A stretch of DNA of 64,000 bases from Bacillus sp. RO3 (GCF_012911895.1 NZ_JAAXCV010000019.1:143244-207243), one strand, 5' to 3'; positions 1-8,800 are shown, counted from the first letter of the stretch. Notes: generated by a model from the sequence alone, not told the origin. Translations and numbers: made by a program.

Positions 1-634
1 CCGTGTCCTGGGAATGAAGGCCCACCTTGTTCAGCTTCCTTCCCCGGGAAAAGCCCGGAGTATCCCGTTCCACAACGAGGAGGCTGACCCCCTTATGCTT
101 CGGATTCGCTTTCGGATCCGTTTTACAAGCCACAATGATGAGATCCGAGTGGATTCCATTGGTGATGAACGTTTTCGATCCATTTAAGATGTAGTGGTCA
201 CCATGGAGAAGAGCCGTTGTCTGGATGTTTGCCAGGTCCGATCCGGTTCCAGGCTCCGTCATGGCAATCGCCGTAATGATTTCACCCGTCGTGCATTTCG
301 GCAGCCACCGTTTCTTCTGCTCCTCTGTTCCATACGCTGTCAGATATGGAACGACAATATCATTATGAAGTCCAACCCCAACAAGCCCTGAGCCGACTCG
401 CTCAATCTCTTCATTGATGATGACGGAAAATCCCCAATCAACCTCGCTGCCTCCATATTTCTCTTCAATATCCGGGCACAGATAGCCCTGCTCTCCCATT
501 TTCGTCCAGAAGGAGCGCGGAATCATCCGCTCCTCCTCCCACTGTTCATAAAAGGGATACGCTTCCTTCTCTAGAAACTTCCGTAAGGAACTGCGGAAGA
601 TGTCGTGATCGTCCGTTAGATAAGGGTGTTTCAT
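1..634 (-). CDS. acyl-CoA dehydrogenase (N-terminal part, cut by window edge)
   Basis: Flavoenzyme that would introduce the alpha-beta double bond into acyl-CoA, first step of beta-oxidation. I translated the minus strand from the ATG at 634, preceded by GGAGAGG. The visible 211 residues have the N-terminal helical domain of the family and the signature AIAMTEPGTGSDLA, the flavin/substrate loop of acyl-CoA dehydrogenases. The catalytic Glu and the C-terminal domain lie outside the window. It follows the acyl-CoA ligase gene by 32 bp on the same strand and is very likely co-transcribed with it from the sigma-54 promoter at 2245-2260. Substrate chain length cannot be told. Confidence 0.9.
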   Translation of the reverse strand, partial: MKHPYLTDDHDIFRSSLRKFLEKEAYPFYEQWEEERMIPRSFWTKMGEQGYLCPDIEEKYGGSEVDWGFSVIINEEIERVGSGLVGVGLHNDIVVPYLTAYGTEEQKKRWLPKCTTGEIITAIAMTEPGTGSDLANIQTTALLHGDHYILNGSKTFITNGIHSDLIIVACKTDPKANPKHKGVSLLVVERDTPGFSRGRKLNKVGLHSQDT

Positions 635-666
635 GATAACCTCTCCTCACTTGTATAAATAACTCC

Positions 667-2190
667 CTATTGCTTGACTGTGTTCAGCGACTGTCGCAGC
701 TGATATTTCAAGATCTTCCCTGAAGCATTTCTCGGAAGGGCTTCTTCCACAAAGATTCTCCTTGGAACCTTATAGCCCGCCAGCTTCTGACGGCAGAAGC
801 TTTTCAATTCCTGTTCATCTATCACCGCATCCTCCTTAGCCACGATGACGGCACAGACCGCTTCTCCCCACGTTTCATCAGGGAGACCGATGATGGCTGC
901 CTCGAGTACGGCAGGGTGCTCATAGAGAACTTCCTCCACTTCGATGGAATAGACATTTTCCCCTCCGGAAATGATCATGTCTTTCTTCCGGTCCACAAGG
1001 GTGATGTAGCCATCTTCATCCCTGGTGGCAAGATCCCCCGTATACAGCCATCCATCCTTGATCGTTTTCGCGGTTTCTTCCGGCTTCCGGTAATATTCCT
1101 TCATGATGGATTCCCCTTTTAGGATAAACTCACCTACCGCACCCGGCTCAATATCCAGCCCTTCTTCATTGACCACTCTTGCTTCCGTCAGAAACGCTGC
1201 TTTCCCGCCTTTTCCAAAATGGGTCCTATGCCCTTCCGGTGTGAGAAGAATTCCTCCTGGGCCTGCTTCTGTGAGCCCGCACAGATTGTAAAACTGGTCT
1301 GTCTTGAATAGTTCAATGCTCTTCCTTACGACCTCAGGGGCCATCGGTGCCGCCCCGTAACCGCATCGCTTGATGGAAGAAAGGTCGTAGTCCGCGGCAT
1401 TTGGGACCTGCAGCATAAACGTATACATGGCAGGCACTCCAAAGAAATGAGTGATGGAGTGCTCCTGAATCGCTTCCAGTGTCTTCACAGGATGAAATTC
1501 ACGCTGGATGATATGAGTCGCCCCGAGCACCACCCCTGAAATAAGGAACAGGTTCAGCTGGGCAGAATGGAACAATGGCGCAATATGAAGGAAGCGTTCT
1601 TCTTCATTGATGCCCATGCTGATCATCATCGTTAGCCCCACATTGAAGATGCGCTTGTGGTCGAATAGCGCCCCTTTCGGTTTTCCTGTTGTACCGGACG
1701 TGTATAAGATTTCGAGATCGTCGTCTTCACTGACGAGGACAGACGGTTCCCGGGTTTCGACCCCAACAACCTTTTCAAACGAATGATGGCCTACAACCCT
1801 CGGTGTCCCCGTCGTGATCACATGGAGGACATTGGTTCCTTCTCTCGCCGTTGTGATCGTTTCCTGGAACTCACTGTCACAGAACACGACGGACGACTCG
1901 GACTGCTCCAGAATGTAGTGGACCTCGGATGACGTCAGACGGAAATTGATCGGGACGATGACGGCACCGATCTTCGCACCAGCAAAGAAAGCCAGCACAA
2001 ACTGATCTGAATTCTTCATCATTAACGCTACTTTTTCCCCTTTCTGAATCCCCAGGTCAAGGAGCCCGTGCGCCAATTTATTCACTTCCTGATTGAACTG
2101 CTCATACGTGTAGGTCCGTCCCTCACATACCATAGCCAGCTTTTCCGGCTTCTTCCTCGCGTTTTGTGCTAAATAAGATCCGATATCCAT
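667..2190 (-). CDS. acyl-CoA synthetase (AMP-forming, long/medium-chain fatty acid ligase)
   Basis: ATP-dependent activation of a carboxylic acid to its CoA thioester through an acyl-adenylate. The 507-residue length fits the ANL superfamily. The P-loop YTSGTTGKPKG is at about residues 163-173, the A5 motif appears as FYNLCGLTEAGPG, the A7/A8 region as YTGDLATRDEDGYI and DRKKDMIISGGENV, and the A10 lysine lies in PRNASGKILK near the C-terminus. Start ATG at 2190 has AAGGGGG upstream. A perfect sigma-54 promoter lies about 55 bp upstream, and the acyl-CoA dehydrogenase follows, so a dedicated acyl-CoA catabolic operon is likely. The family call is firm; the substrate (fatty acid or aromatic/branched acid) is not resolved. 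Confidence 0.93.
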   Translation of the reverse strand: MDIGSYLAQNARKKPEKLAMVCEGRTYTYEQFNQEVNKLAHGLLDLGIQKGEKVALMMKNSDQFVLAFFAGAKIGAVIVPINFRLTSSEVHYILEQSESSVVFCDSEFQETITTAREGTNVLHVITTGTPRVVGHHSFEKVVGVETREPSVLVSEDDDLEILYTSGTTGKPKGALFDHKRIFNVGLTMMISMGINEEERFLHIAPLFHSAQLNLFLISGVVLGATHIIQREFHPVKTLEAIQEHSITHFFGVPAMYTFMLQVPNAADYDLSSIKRCGYGAAPMAPEVVRKSIELFKTDQFYNLCGLTEAGPGGILLTPEGHRTHFGKGGKAAFLTEARVVNEEGLDIEPGAVGEFILKGESIMKEYYRKPEETAKTIKDGWLYTGDLATRDEDGYITLVDRKKDMIISGGENVYSIEVEEVLYEHPAVLEAAIIGLPDETWGEAVCAVIVAKEDAVIDEQELKSFCRQKLAGYKVPRRIFVEEALPRNASGKILKYQLRQSLNTVKQ

Positions 2191-2244
2191 CCTTTTATTC
2201 CCCCTTAAATAATAGATAGTGAAAACGCCTTCATTCTTCTGTTA

Positions 2245-2260
2245 TGCAATAATTGTGCCA
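2245..2260 (-). promoter_or_regulatory. sigma-54 (SigL) -24/-12 promoter of the ligase/dehydrogenase operon
   Basis: Read on the minus strand the site is TGGCAC-AATTA-TTGCA, a full match to the sigma-54 consensus TGGCAC-N5-TTGCW. The start of transcription would fall near 2233, leaving a leader of about 43 nt before the ligase ATG at 2190. It lies directly downstream of a sigma-54 activator gene. No sigma-A promoter of similar quality is visible here. Confidence 0.88.
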
Positions 2261-2313
2261 ACTTTCAGAAATCAACAAGCTCACCCTTTATGGGAAGAGG
2301 GGACAAGAAAAGG

Positions 2314-2330
2314 TGTCCAGAAATTGGACA
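2314..2330. promoter_or_regulatory. 17-bp inverted-repeat upstream activating site
   Basis: TGTCCAGAAATTGGACA, inside a longer perfect inverted repeat with 10-bp arms. It lies about 90 bp upstream of the predicted sigma-54 start, a typical position for an enhancer site. The same 17-bp pattern recurs at 5458-5474 upstream of the SDR gene. It is the likely binding site of the Fis-type activator encoded at 2375-4423. Confidence 0.75.
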
Positions 2331-2374
2331 CCTTTATGTGTACAGTACAGGTGGTCGACAGGGAGCTCCCCTGT

Positions 2375-4423
2375 CTAGACAGACAGCTCGTACTTTTTCA
2401 GTTTCTCATATAAGCCTGAGCGGCTGATGCCGAGAAGCCTGGCCGCCTGGGCTTTGTTTCCGTTCGCCTGGGTCAGGGCCTTCCGGATCGCTCCAAGCTC
2501 AGCATCGTCAGCAAGACCGGTGTGCTGAATCGCCGGCTCCTGCAGCTGGCCCAGGAGATATTCCGGCAGGTCCTCGGTCTGAATGTTTCCGTGCTCGGCA
2601 AACGTCATGGCACGCTCAAGAACATTTCGAAGCTCCCGGACATTCCCCGGCCACTTGTATTGACTCAAGGCTTCCTCTGCCTTTGCCGATATTCCCGTAA
2701 TGCTGGTACCCAGCATGGAATTCAGCTCAACCATCAGCTTATTGGTCAGATGCCCGACATCATGAACCCGCTCCCGCAATGGAGGAATCGTCAGGGAGAT
2801 CACGTTCAACCTGTAATATAAATCCTCCCTGAATTCTCCTTCCTGCACCATTTTCTCCAGGTTCCGGTTGGTGGCAGCGATGATGCGCACATCCACCTTG
2901 ATGCGCTCATTCCCCCCCACACGATAAAATTCACGTTCCTGGAGGACCCGTAACAGCTTTGCCTGGAGGGCAATGGACATATCCCCGATTTCATCAAGAA
3001 ACAGCGTCCCCCCATTGGCTAAATCGAACTTCCCTACCTTGCCGCGCTGCTTCGCTCCAGTGAACGCCCCTTCCTCATAACCGAAAAACTCTGACTCCAG
3101 AAGATCTTCAGGGATGGCTGCACAGTTGACGATGACAAACCGGCCGTCACTTCTTGCACTGCTGTTATGAATCGCATGGGCAAATAACTCCTTGCCCGTT
3201 CCGCTTTCCCCCCTGATCAGAACGGTCGACCGTCCTTTCGCAGCCTTGGCGGCACTCTTCTTCAGTTTATCCATATAGGGATATTCACTCAGGATATGGT
3301 CCCACGTAAACCGGGCTGATTCTGACTTTTGCAGCTGGCGGTGATAAAAGCTTGCCTTATTCTCAGCCTTCTGGAGGCGTTTGAACAGCTCACTCACCTC
3401 GTTCAACTGACGGAACATCACCTTCCCGATCGCCCCGATGACCTTGCCGTCCTTCTTGATGGGTATTCTATGTACGATGTATTTAATCCCTTTTCTCTCG
3501 TTAAAGTCACTGATTTCAGCTGTTTCCGTCTTAAATACATGGGCAAGCTTCAACTGGGGAAGCACCTTGTCCGCATCTTGATGGAGCACCTCGGATCGGT
3601 CCATGTCGAAAAGTTCAAGGAGAGGCGGACTGACCATCGAAATGATGTTCTGTTCATCGGTCATCAAGATTCCATCGTAGGCGTGCTCCAATGAAGTCTC
3701 GATGGTCAGCTTCAGCTTTTTAACCGTCTGCAGCTCCTCAGCCATCTTTTCAATTTCCGAAATGTCCTGGAATAAGATGATCTTCCCTTCTTTATGATTC
3801 ACGGTTTCATAGGATGAAAGATGGACGATCGATTGATATGTCTCATCATAGTGATGCCCCTGATGTGAGAGGGAGAGACTCGGGAATACGTCCCCAAACC
3901 GGCGGGACAGGATGGAATCCACAGACCGGCCTGTGATCTTCACTAAAGCATCATTGGCATACATGATCTGCAAATGCTCATCCGTCATCAGCACCCCCAT
4001 ATGGGAATGGCTTAAGATGGTTTCCAGCTGCTCTTTCAGGGTATTGGCCGACTTTACTAACGCCATCACCATTTCTGTCTTCGTCAATAAGCCCATCAGC
4101 TTGCCTTCTTCATCAAGGACCACCCCAGTACCCGCCTTGCTTGTCTTCACCAATTCCTCGATCCGGTGGAAAGGGGTATCGACCTGAATCGCCAGTGCAT
4201 CCCTTTTTATGTATGACTCAATCGTGGTTTCAAGTGGCAATCCATCGAGAATCATTTGATAGAGCCCGCTCCGTGTAAACACACCCTTTAGATTCCGGTC
4301 TTCATCTGCTACAGGCAGCAAGTTCCATTTCTTCTCTTTGATGATTTCGATCGCTTCTTTCAGCGTTGTTCCTTCCGTGATCACACCCTCGACAGGTGTG
4401 ACAATATCCCGGAACTGAAGCAT
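2375..4423 (-). CDS. sigma-54-dependent transcriptional activator, CBS-CBS-PAS-PAS-AAA+-Fis
   Basis: Enhancer-binding protein that opens sigma-54 holoenzyme promoters by ATP hydrolysis. In the 682-residue reading two CBS repeats (about 1-115) and two PAS domains (about 130-340) precede the AAA+ module: Walker A GESGTGKE at about 405-412, the sigma-54-contacting GAFTGA at about 452-457, Walker [10 protein letters not shown], and [11 protein letters not shown] Fis-type helix-turn-helix ([20 protein letters not shown]) ends the protein. I chose the ATG at 4423 because GAGGGGG precedes it; an in-frame ATG at 4504 has no such site. CBS repeats suggest adenine nucleotide or CoA-ester sensing, by inference. 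Both neighbouring acyl-CoA units carry sigma-54 promoters with a shared inverted repeat, so it is their probable activator. Confidence 0.93.
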   Translation of the reverse strand: MLQFRDIVTPVEGVITEGTTLKEAIEIIKEKKWNLLPVADEDRNLKGVFTRSGLYQMILDGLPLETTIESYIKRDALAIQVDTPFHRIEELVKTSKAGTGVVLDEEGKLMGLLTKTEMVMALVKSANTLKEQLETILSHSHMGVLMTDEHLQIMYANDALVKITGRSVDSILSRRFGDVFPSLSLSHQGHHYDETYQSIVHLSSYETVNHKEGKIILFQDISEIEKMAEELQTVKKLKLTIETSLEHAYDGILMTDEQNIISMVSPPLLELFDMDRSEVLHQDADKVLPQLKLAHVFKTETAEISDFNERKGIKYIVHRIPIKKDGKVIGAIGKVMFRQLNEVSELFKRLQKAENKASFYHRQLQKSESARFTWDHILSEYPYMDKLKKSAAKAAKGRSTVLIRGESGTGKELFAHAIHNSSARSDGRFVIVNCAAIPEDLLESEFFGYEEGAFTGAKQRGKVGKFDLANGGTLFLDEIGDMSIALQAKLLRVLQEREFYRVGGNERIKVDVRIIAATNRNLEKMVQEGEFREDLYYRLNVISLTIPPLRERVHDVGHLTNKLMVELNSMLGTSITGISAKAEEALSQYKWPGNVRELRNVLERAMTFAEHGNIQTEDLPEYLLGQLQEPAIQHTGLADDAELGAIRKALTQANGNKAQAARLLGISRSGLYEKLKKYELSV

Positions 4424-4556
4424 CTCAAGGTCCCCCTCTATCATTCTCTTTTTATCGTTGATGGCGGTCCTTGGAGACCACACTGATAAAATCTGAAAAT
4501 TCAATTTGTTACTTTCAGTATAAAGCTTTCCGTACGAAAGGTCACTTCTTCCACGT

Positions 4557-4586
4557 AAAAAGACCCCCTTTTTATTTAAAAGGGGG
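4557..4586 (-). terminator. rho-independent terminator after the SDR gene
   Basis: CCCCCTTTT and AAAAGGGGG form a 9-bp stem with a 5-nt loop; on the minus strand it is followed by TCTTTTT. It lies just past the SDR stop codon and separates that gene from the activator gene. Confidence 0.85.
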
Positions 4587-4593
4587 CCCTGCT

Positions 4594-5361
4594 TTATTTC
4601 GGCTGCATCCTGATACCGCCGTCCAGTCGGATCGTTTCTCCATTCAGCATGGGATTGGTGAGAATGCTTTCGACCAGATGGGCATATTCCTCCGGTTGCC
4701 CGAGGCGTTGTGGAAATGGAACCATTTTGCCAAGGGATGTAACGGCTTCTTCCGGAAGAGATTCAAACATCGGAGTGTGGAACAATCCCGGCGCGATCGT
4801 CATCACCCGGATACCGTAAGCAGCAAGCTCCCTTGCGATGGGCAGCGTCATCCCCACCACTCCGCCTTTGGAAGCACTATAGGCTGCCTGCCCGATTTGA
4901 CCTTCATATGCCGCCACCGATGCCGTATTGATGACCACTCCCCTTTCACCATCCTTATCCGGTTCATTACTGGACATCTGTTCAGCTGCCAGCCTGATCA
5001 CATTGAACGTACCGATTAAGTTGATGGAAATCACCTTAGAGAATGTCTCAAGGGCATGGATGCCTTTACGTGATAAGAGCTTAGAAGCAATCCCGATTCC
5101 TGCGCAGTTCACCACGGTGTTCACCGACCCGAACGAATCCACCGTTTGGTGAATGGCGTTTGCGACCTCTTCCTCACTCGTTACATCCGTTTGGATGTAA
5201 ATCGCCCTTTCTCCCAGTTCATCTACAAGGGCCCGGCCTCTTTCCTCCGCTACATCCAGGATGGCTGCCTTTCCACCGTTCTGGATGATCTGCCTCACTG
5301 TCGCTTCCCCTAAACCTGACGCTCCACCTGTCACAATTGCAATGGACTCCCTGATCTTCAT
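4594..5361 (-). CDS. SDR oxidoreductase, type II 3-hydroxyacyl-CoA dehydrogenase-like
   Basis: NAD-dependent short-chain dehydrogenase, 255 residues. The Rossmann motif TGGASGLG is at about 11-18, NCAG at about 89-92, and the catalytic Ser-Tyr-Lys set lies in NTASVAAYEGQIGQAAYSASK. The overall layout matches HSD17B10-like 3-hydroxyacyl-CoA dehydrogenases, which oxidise 3-hydroxyacyl-CoA to 3-oxoacyl-CoA. The context supports this: acyl-CoA ligase and acyl-CoA dehydrogenase are near and share the sigma-54 promoter type and upstream site. Start ATG at 5361 is preceded by GGAGG. The gene ends in its own terminator. Confidence 0.9.
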   Translation of the reverse strand: MKIRESIAIVTGGASGLGEATVRQIIQNGGKAAILDVAEERGRALVDELGERAIYIQTDVTSEEEVANAIHQTVDSFGSVNTVVNCAGIGIASKLLSRKGIHALETFSKVISINLIGTFNVIRLAAEQMSSNEPDKDGERGVVINTASVAAYEGQIGQAAYSASKGGVVGMTLPIARELAAYGIRVMTIAPGLFHTPMFESLPEEAVTSLGKMVPFPQRLGQPEEYAHLVESILTNPMLNGETIRLDGGIRMQPK

Positions 5362-5399
5362 TACATGACCTCCTGAAATATCGATTCAACTCCCTACAT

Positions 5400-5415
5400 T
5401 GCAAGAAATATGCCA
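5400..5415 (-). promoter_or_regulatory. sigma-54 promoter of the SDR gene
   Basis: On the minus strand TGGCAT-ATTTC-TTGCA, one mismatch from the -24/-12 consensus with correct N5 spacing. Transcription would start near 5388, 27 bp upstream of the ATG. Two upstream activating sites lie at 5458-5495. Confidence 0.83.
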
Positions 5416-5457
5416 AAGCTGAATCGCCTGCCCCGAGCAGGTTATAAGCCTCGACCC

Positions 5458-5495
5458 TGTCCAGAATCCGGACACTTCAGACAGCGATTTGGACA
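5458..5495. promoter_or_regulatory. paired upstream activating sites
   Basis: TGTCCAGAATCCGGACA at 5458-5474 matches the site at 2314-2330 at 14 of 17 positions, including both TGTCCAGAA and GGACA ends. A second, degenerate copy (AGACAGCGATTTGGACA) spans 5479-5495. The two centres are 21 bp apart, two helical turns, so two dimers would sit on the same face. Confidence 0.72.
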
Positions 5496-5501
5496 CTTTG
5501 A

Positions 5502-5515
5502 GAGGGACGGACCTT
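5502..5515 (+). repeat. dispersed repeat GAGGGACGGACCTT, copy 1
   Basis: Exact 14-mer that recurs around the window. This copy lies in the intergenic space upstream of the SDR gene, 48 bp before the terminator at 5563-5596. Confidence 0.8.
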
Positions 5516-5562
5516 TCTTTCCCTTAAACCAAAAGCGATGTTAAATGGTTGATAATTGAACT

Positions 5563-5596
5563 AAAAAAGGGAACTCCGCAACAGTGGGGGTTCCCT
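5563..5596 (-). terminator. terminator, minus strand
   Basis: AGGGAAC arms pair across a short loop (AGGGAACTCC with GGGGTTCCCT), with a run of T after the stem on the minus strand. It is the only terminator-like hairpin downstream of the sigma/anti-sigma operon, although 226 bp beyond its stop codon. From 5597 to 5821 I see no gene and no clear signal. Confidence 0.65.
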
Positions 5597-5821
5597 GAGT
5601 TATTCAACAATCCCTCCTTTTTAGAGGGACTCTGATCAGTGGTGTTCAACCAATTCAAGGGATACTTTTTTGGCCATGTTTTAGAAATCGAATCAATCTG
5701 GGACCCCTCGGTATCAAGTCATATAGAACTAAAATGAAGAATAAAACCGCTGAATGGTGAGCCTATTATTAACCAGTGAAAGCAACAACGATGATAACGT
5801 GCTTTTCGGCTTCTTCATTGA

Positions 5822-6697
5822 TCATTTTTTGAATATGTTCCTTCCAGCTAACAACGCAACATATAAAGACATTGTGACAAGTAAAATTACATAAAGGTCT
5901 CGTCCAGCAAGGTAAGTGGCAGAGTGAAGACCTTTTATTAGTAAGTGAGCAAACAGGTACGAGATAGGTAATAGAATCATTTTTTCTAGAGCATTTCTTA
6001 TTTTTCCGTTCTTACGGAATATGACCAATCCCATTCCACAAATAAGTGATAATCCTATAGCAAACAACACATAGTAGCTTAAAACAAGCCGAGGTAACGT
6101 CATGACAGAACCATCCGTTAGTGGATCTCCATAAATTAACGTATTTTCAATTCCATCGGTATTGTAATAGTAGATCGAAGCGACCGTTTCCCCATTCGGG
6201 TTTAAGACCGTATTTTCCAGGTTGTTTTTGTTTATTTTCTGTTGCCAAATCGTTTCCCATGTCGTTATATCATAGACATAACCTGAATGGTCTGCTGCCG
6301 GGTATTGATTTACATTAAATCCAGAGACTTCTTCGCTAAAATTCAAAAGGACAGTTCCGTCATCCTTTTCCATAATTGAAACCGGATTTTCATTATAAGA
6401 GATGTATGCTGGGGTTGTCAGATAAGCGATTGTAACCACTGCAAAAACCAATGTTACCATGACTGAAAGAATAATCGCTTGTAGCTTTTTCTTTCGCAAT
6501 GTATGTTGTATGTTTCTTAAGGGAGCTATATCGGTATCTACTGGCGGTTCTTCAAAAGTCCTCATTTCTTCAAGTTGTTTTTTACAGTTCTCACAAGAAG
6601 CTACATGTTCTTCAACTAGATCTCTAGTATCCTGACTTGCCATATCCTCGACATATAACGGCAGTATATCTCTAATCATATTACAGCTATTTTTCAT
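5822..6697 (-). CDS. zinc-finger anti-sigma factor, membrane-anchored
   Basis: Predicted partner of the ECF sigma factor encoded just upstream. The N-terminal cytoplasmic part carries the zf-HC2 signature HVASCENCKKQ at about residues 31-41, which in this family binds zinc and the sigma factor. Hydrophobic segments follow at about 73-92 and in the last 90 residues, so the middle region (about 95-200) should be outside the membrane and may sense a signal. The start overlaps the sigma gene stop by 4 bp (ATGA), typical of coupled translation. No recognised extracytoplasmic domain is evident, so the stimulus is unknown. Confidence 0.85.
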   Translation of the reverse strand: MKNSCNMIRDILPLYVEDMASQDTRDLVEEHVASCENCKKQLEEMRTFEEPPVDTDIAPLRNIQHTLRKKKLQAIILSVMVTLVFAVVTIAYLTTPAYISYNENPVSIMEKDDGTVLLNFSEEVSGFNVNQYPAADHSGYVYDITTWETIWQQKINKNNLENTVLNPNGETVASIYYYNTDGIENTLIYGDPLTDGSVMTLPRLVLSYYVLFAIGLSLICGMGLVIFRKNGKIRNALEKMILLPISYLFAHLLIKGLHSATYLAGRDLYVILLVTMSLYVALLAGRNIFKK

Positions 6698-7182
6698 CGA
6701 TAATCCTCCGATCGCGCTTTAATTTTTTCTCTAGCACGGTGATAAGTAACACAAGCCCAGTTTTCACTTTTTCCAAACAATTTGCCAATTTGCTTAAATG
6801 ACAGTTCTCCAAATGCACGGAGAGTGAAGACCTTTTTGTATGGCTCTTTCAAATTCTGGATCACTTCATGTACCTTCGTAGACGCTTCTGAGATGGCTAT
6901 TTCTTGTTCTACATTGTCTCCACTAGCTGATTCTGGAGCCGACTCAAGATCCACCAAGCTTTTATTCTTACGCAAATAAGAGTAATAACTGTTTTTGGCA
7001 ATTTGGCATAACCAAACACGGATATCACTATTCCCTCTGAAACTGTCTAGCGAGGTTAATGCCTTCATAAAAGTTTCCGAAGTGACATCTTCAGAGATAT
7101 GCTTATCGCCAGATAAACTATACACATATAAAAATACATCTTTAAAGTATGTATTATAAATATCCTCAAGCTGTGTCACCAT
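6694..7182 (-). CDS. ECF RNA polymerase sigma factor
   Basis: Extracytoplasmic-function sigma-70 factor of 162 residues. Region 2 is seen in DVFLYVYSLSGDKHISEDVTSETFMKAL (split here by family position: LSGD..ISEDVTSETF), and region 4 in LKEPYKKVFTLRAFGELSFKQI with helix-turn-helix SFKQIGKLFGKSENWA. No extra C-terminal domain is present. The gene overlaps the anti-sigma gene by 4 bp. An ECF-type promoter (TGTAAG-N16-CGTCT) lies immediately upstream, which suggests positive autoregulation. The group resembles SigM/SigV/YlaC-like Bacillus factors, but I cannot assign an ortholog. Confidence 0.9.
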   Translation of the reverse strand: MVTQLEDIYNTYFKDVFLYVYSLSGDKHISEDVTSETFMKALTSLDSFRGNSDIRVWLCQIAKNSYYSYLRKNKSLVDLESAPESASGDNVEQEIAISEASTKVHEVIQNLKEPYKKVFTLRAFGELSFKQIGKLFGKSENWACVTYHRAREKIKARSEDYR

Positions 7183-7200
7183 CTCACCTCCTTACATATA

Positions 7201-7227
7201 AGACGCGATAAACTCAACGATCTTACA
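7201..7227 (-). promoter_or_regulatory. ECF-sigma-type autoregulatory promoter
   Basis: On the minus strand TGTAAG, 16 bp, CGTCT, the -35/-10 pattern of ECF promoters (AAC-type -35, CGTC -10 with 16-bp spacer). It ends 19 bp upstream of the sigma gene ATG. Autoregulation is the usual arrangement for such operons. Confidence 0.65.
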
Positions 7228-7231
7228 AAAA

Positions 7232-7265
7232 TATAAAAAAAACCGAACAAAGTTCGCCCGGTCTT
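7232..7265 (-). terminator. terminator after the histidine kinase gene
   Basis: Minus strand: CGAAC-TTT-GTTCG hairpin followed by eight T. It lies 75 bp past the kinase stop codon and just upstream of the ECF promoter, so it would insulate the sigma operon. Confidence 0.55.
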
Positions 7266-7339
7266 TTTCAATTGTTCCTGGGATACAACTATCAACAGAG
7301 TTATTGAACATAGCTAAACAAAAAAAAGGATAGGAGCCC

Positions 7340-8581
7340 CTATCCTAACGGAAGACTGATGGTGATGCTTGTCCCTCCGCCAACTTCACTCTCGATCTGT
7401 ATCTCTCCTTTCATGGCATCAATGACCCGGAAGACGACCATCATCCCAAGGCCTGTCCCCTTCCCTTCTTTCGTGGAGAAGTAGGGTTCGCCGAGGCGGG
7501 TAATTTGATGGGGGGTCATTCCGACTCCTTCGTCCTCGATGATCATGCACACCATATGATCGTCCGTCTTGGACGATACCCGAATCTTCCCACCTTGAGG
7601 CATGGCTTCAATGCTGTTTTTAAACAGATTCACAAGAACCTGCAAAAATAGTCCCGGATTCCCTTTCACCTGATAGGGAGCGACGGTGGACTCAATGATA
7701 ACGTTATTCATATTGGAAAGAGGATTGATGACCTGGATCGCTTTCTCGGTCATTTCCTTTATAGAAAGACTCTCGACTCTTTCAGGGGAAGGCTTGGCAA
7801 AGGTCAGATAATCATGGATGATATCCGTTGCCCTGTCCATTTCCTCAATGGCGATTTTCAAAAATTCCTTTTCCTTCTCTGTGACGGTGGATGACTCTCT
7901 GACCATCTGAACAAAGCCTCTTGAAGAAGTAAGGGGATTTCGGATCTCATGGGAGATGCTTGCAGCCAAATGACTGACGATCTCTACTTTCTCCATACGG
8001 ATGAGCTTCGTCAGGAGCAGGTTCTGCTCTCTGAAGTATTCCACCAGGGAAACAGATAAGATCATTCCGAGAACATGGATGATGATGAACGTAAAGGTGA
8101 ACGACAAAGTAATGACATGCAGGAATAACAGATGAATGCTGACCAATATTCCGGTACAGGTGAGAAAAATCAGGGAGGAGGTGATGAGTAAACGGATGTT
8201 CAGCTTTTTCCGGTGAAAAACCGGACGCAGCCACATGGACAACAAGTATAAAATAGGAAGGGTGACGACGGGAATCCAAACCCCTACTCCCCCATTGATG
8301 AACCTGATAACCGCAATCAGCACACCGAGGGCAGCCGCCGTAATGGGATGAGTATAAAAACAGGCCAGAAGAAACGGGATAAAACGAAGATCAAAAATAA
8401 GCCCGTCACTTATCTTAAACGGGAACATCATGCAGAATAGGATAGAAAATCCCAGTGAGAAGAAAAACAGATACTCCTGCCTCCTGCTGCTGAGTCCCCG
8501 CTTATGCATCCAAAACTGGATAAAGAAAATGGAAAGAAAAATAACTAGTAAATTGATCAAAAAATGCTGCAAACTATCCAT
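7340..8581 (-). CDS. KinB-like membrane sensor histidine kinase
   Basis: Sensor kinase of 413 residues. The first 185 residues hold five to six membrane segments of the 5TM-5TMR_LYT type, as in Bacillus KinB. The dimerisation/phosphoacceptor motif SHEIRNPLTSSRG places the phosphorylated His at about 211. The ATP-binding domain shows N box NLFKNSIEAM, G1 EDEGVGM, G2 GKGTGLGM. There is no response regulator nearby, which fits an orphan phosphorelay kinase feeding Spo0F. Role in sporulation is an inference from the architecture. RBS AAGGGGGA precedes the ATG at 8581. Confidence 0.88.
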   Translation of the reverse strand: MDSLQHFLINLLVIFLSIFFIQFWMHKRGLSSRRQEYLFFFSLGFSILFCMMFPFKISDGLIFDLRFIPFLLACFYTHPITAAALGVLIAVIRFINGGVGVWIPVVTLPILYLLSMWLRPVFHRKKLNIRLLITSSLIFLTCTGILVSIHLLFLHVITLSFTFTFIIIHVLGMILSVSLVEYFREQNLLLTKLIRMEKVEIVSHLAASISHEIRNPLTSSRGFVQMVRESSTVTEKEKEFLKIAIEEMDRATDIIHDYLTFAKPSPERVESLSIKEMTEKAIQVINPLSNMNNVIIESTVAPYQVKGNPGLFLQVLVNLFKNSIEAMPQGGKIRVSSKTDDHMVCMIIEDEGVGMTPHQITRLGEPYFSTKEGKGTGLGMMVVFRVIDAMKGEIQIESEVGGGTSITISLPLG

Positions 8582-8675
8582 TCAACGATCCCCCTTGTAT
8601 ACCCTACTATTATAAACGAAGGGAATCCTTGCGACTAGGGGGGGCAGGGGGATAGTGTCTTACCGGGCCCTCCAT

Positions 8676-8711
8676 AAAAAGAAGGGCCGGATTTCCCGGC
8701 CCCTTCTTTAT
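8676..8711 (-). terminator. terminator after CoA-disulfide reductase
   Basis: GAAGGG and CCGG arms form a GC-rich stem, GAAGGGGCCGG paired with CCGGCCCTTC, followed on the minus strand by TTTTT. It is the end of the transcript from the reductase gene. Confidence 0.8.
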
Positions 8712-8786
8712 TTCTACTCATACCCATGAATCCTATTGACGACGGCCGCCATTGGTTACCCTCCGACCTGCACCGTGATCCGATCG

Positions 8787-8798
8787 GGGACGGACCTT
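8787..8798 (+). repeat. dispersed repeat GGGACGGACCTT, copy 2
   Basis: 12 bp of the family. It lies 2 bp beyond the stop codon of the CoA-disulfide reductase gene, which reads on the other strand. Confidence 0.75.
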
Positions 8799-8800
8799 CC

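Noticed and set aside
2371..2382. CTGTCTAGACAG palindrome as another activator site
   Set aside because: It lies in the last codons of the activator gene and lacks the GGACA ends of the other sites.
4471..5019. 182-codon plus-strand frame
   Set aside because: It covers the end of the SDR gene, its terminator and the start of the activator; no start signal.
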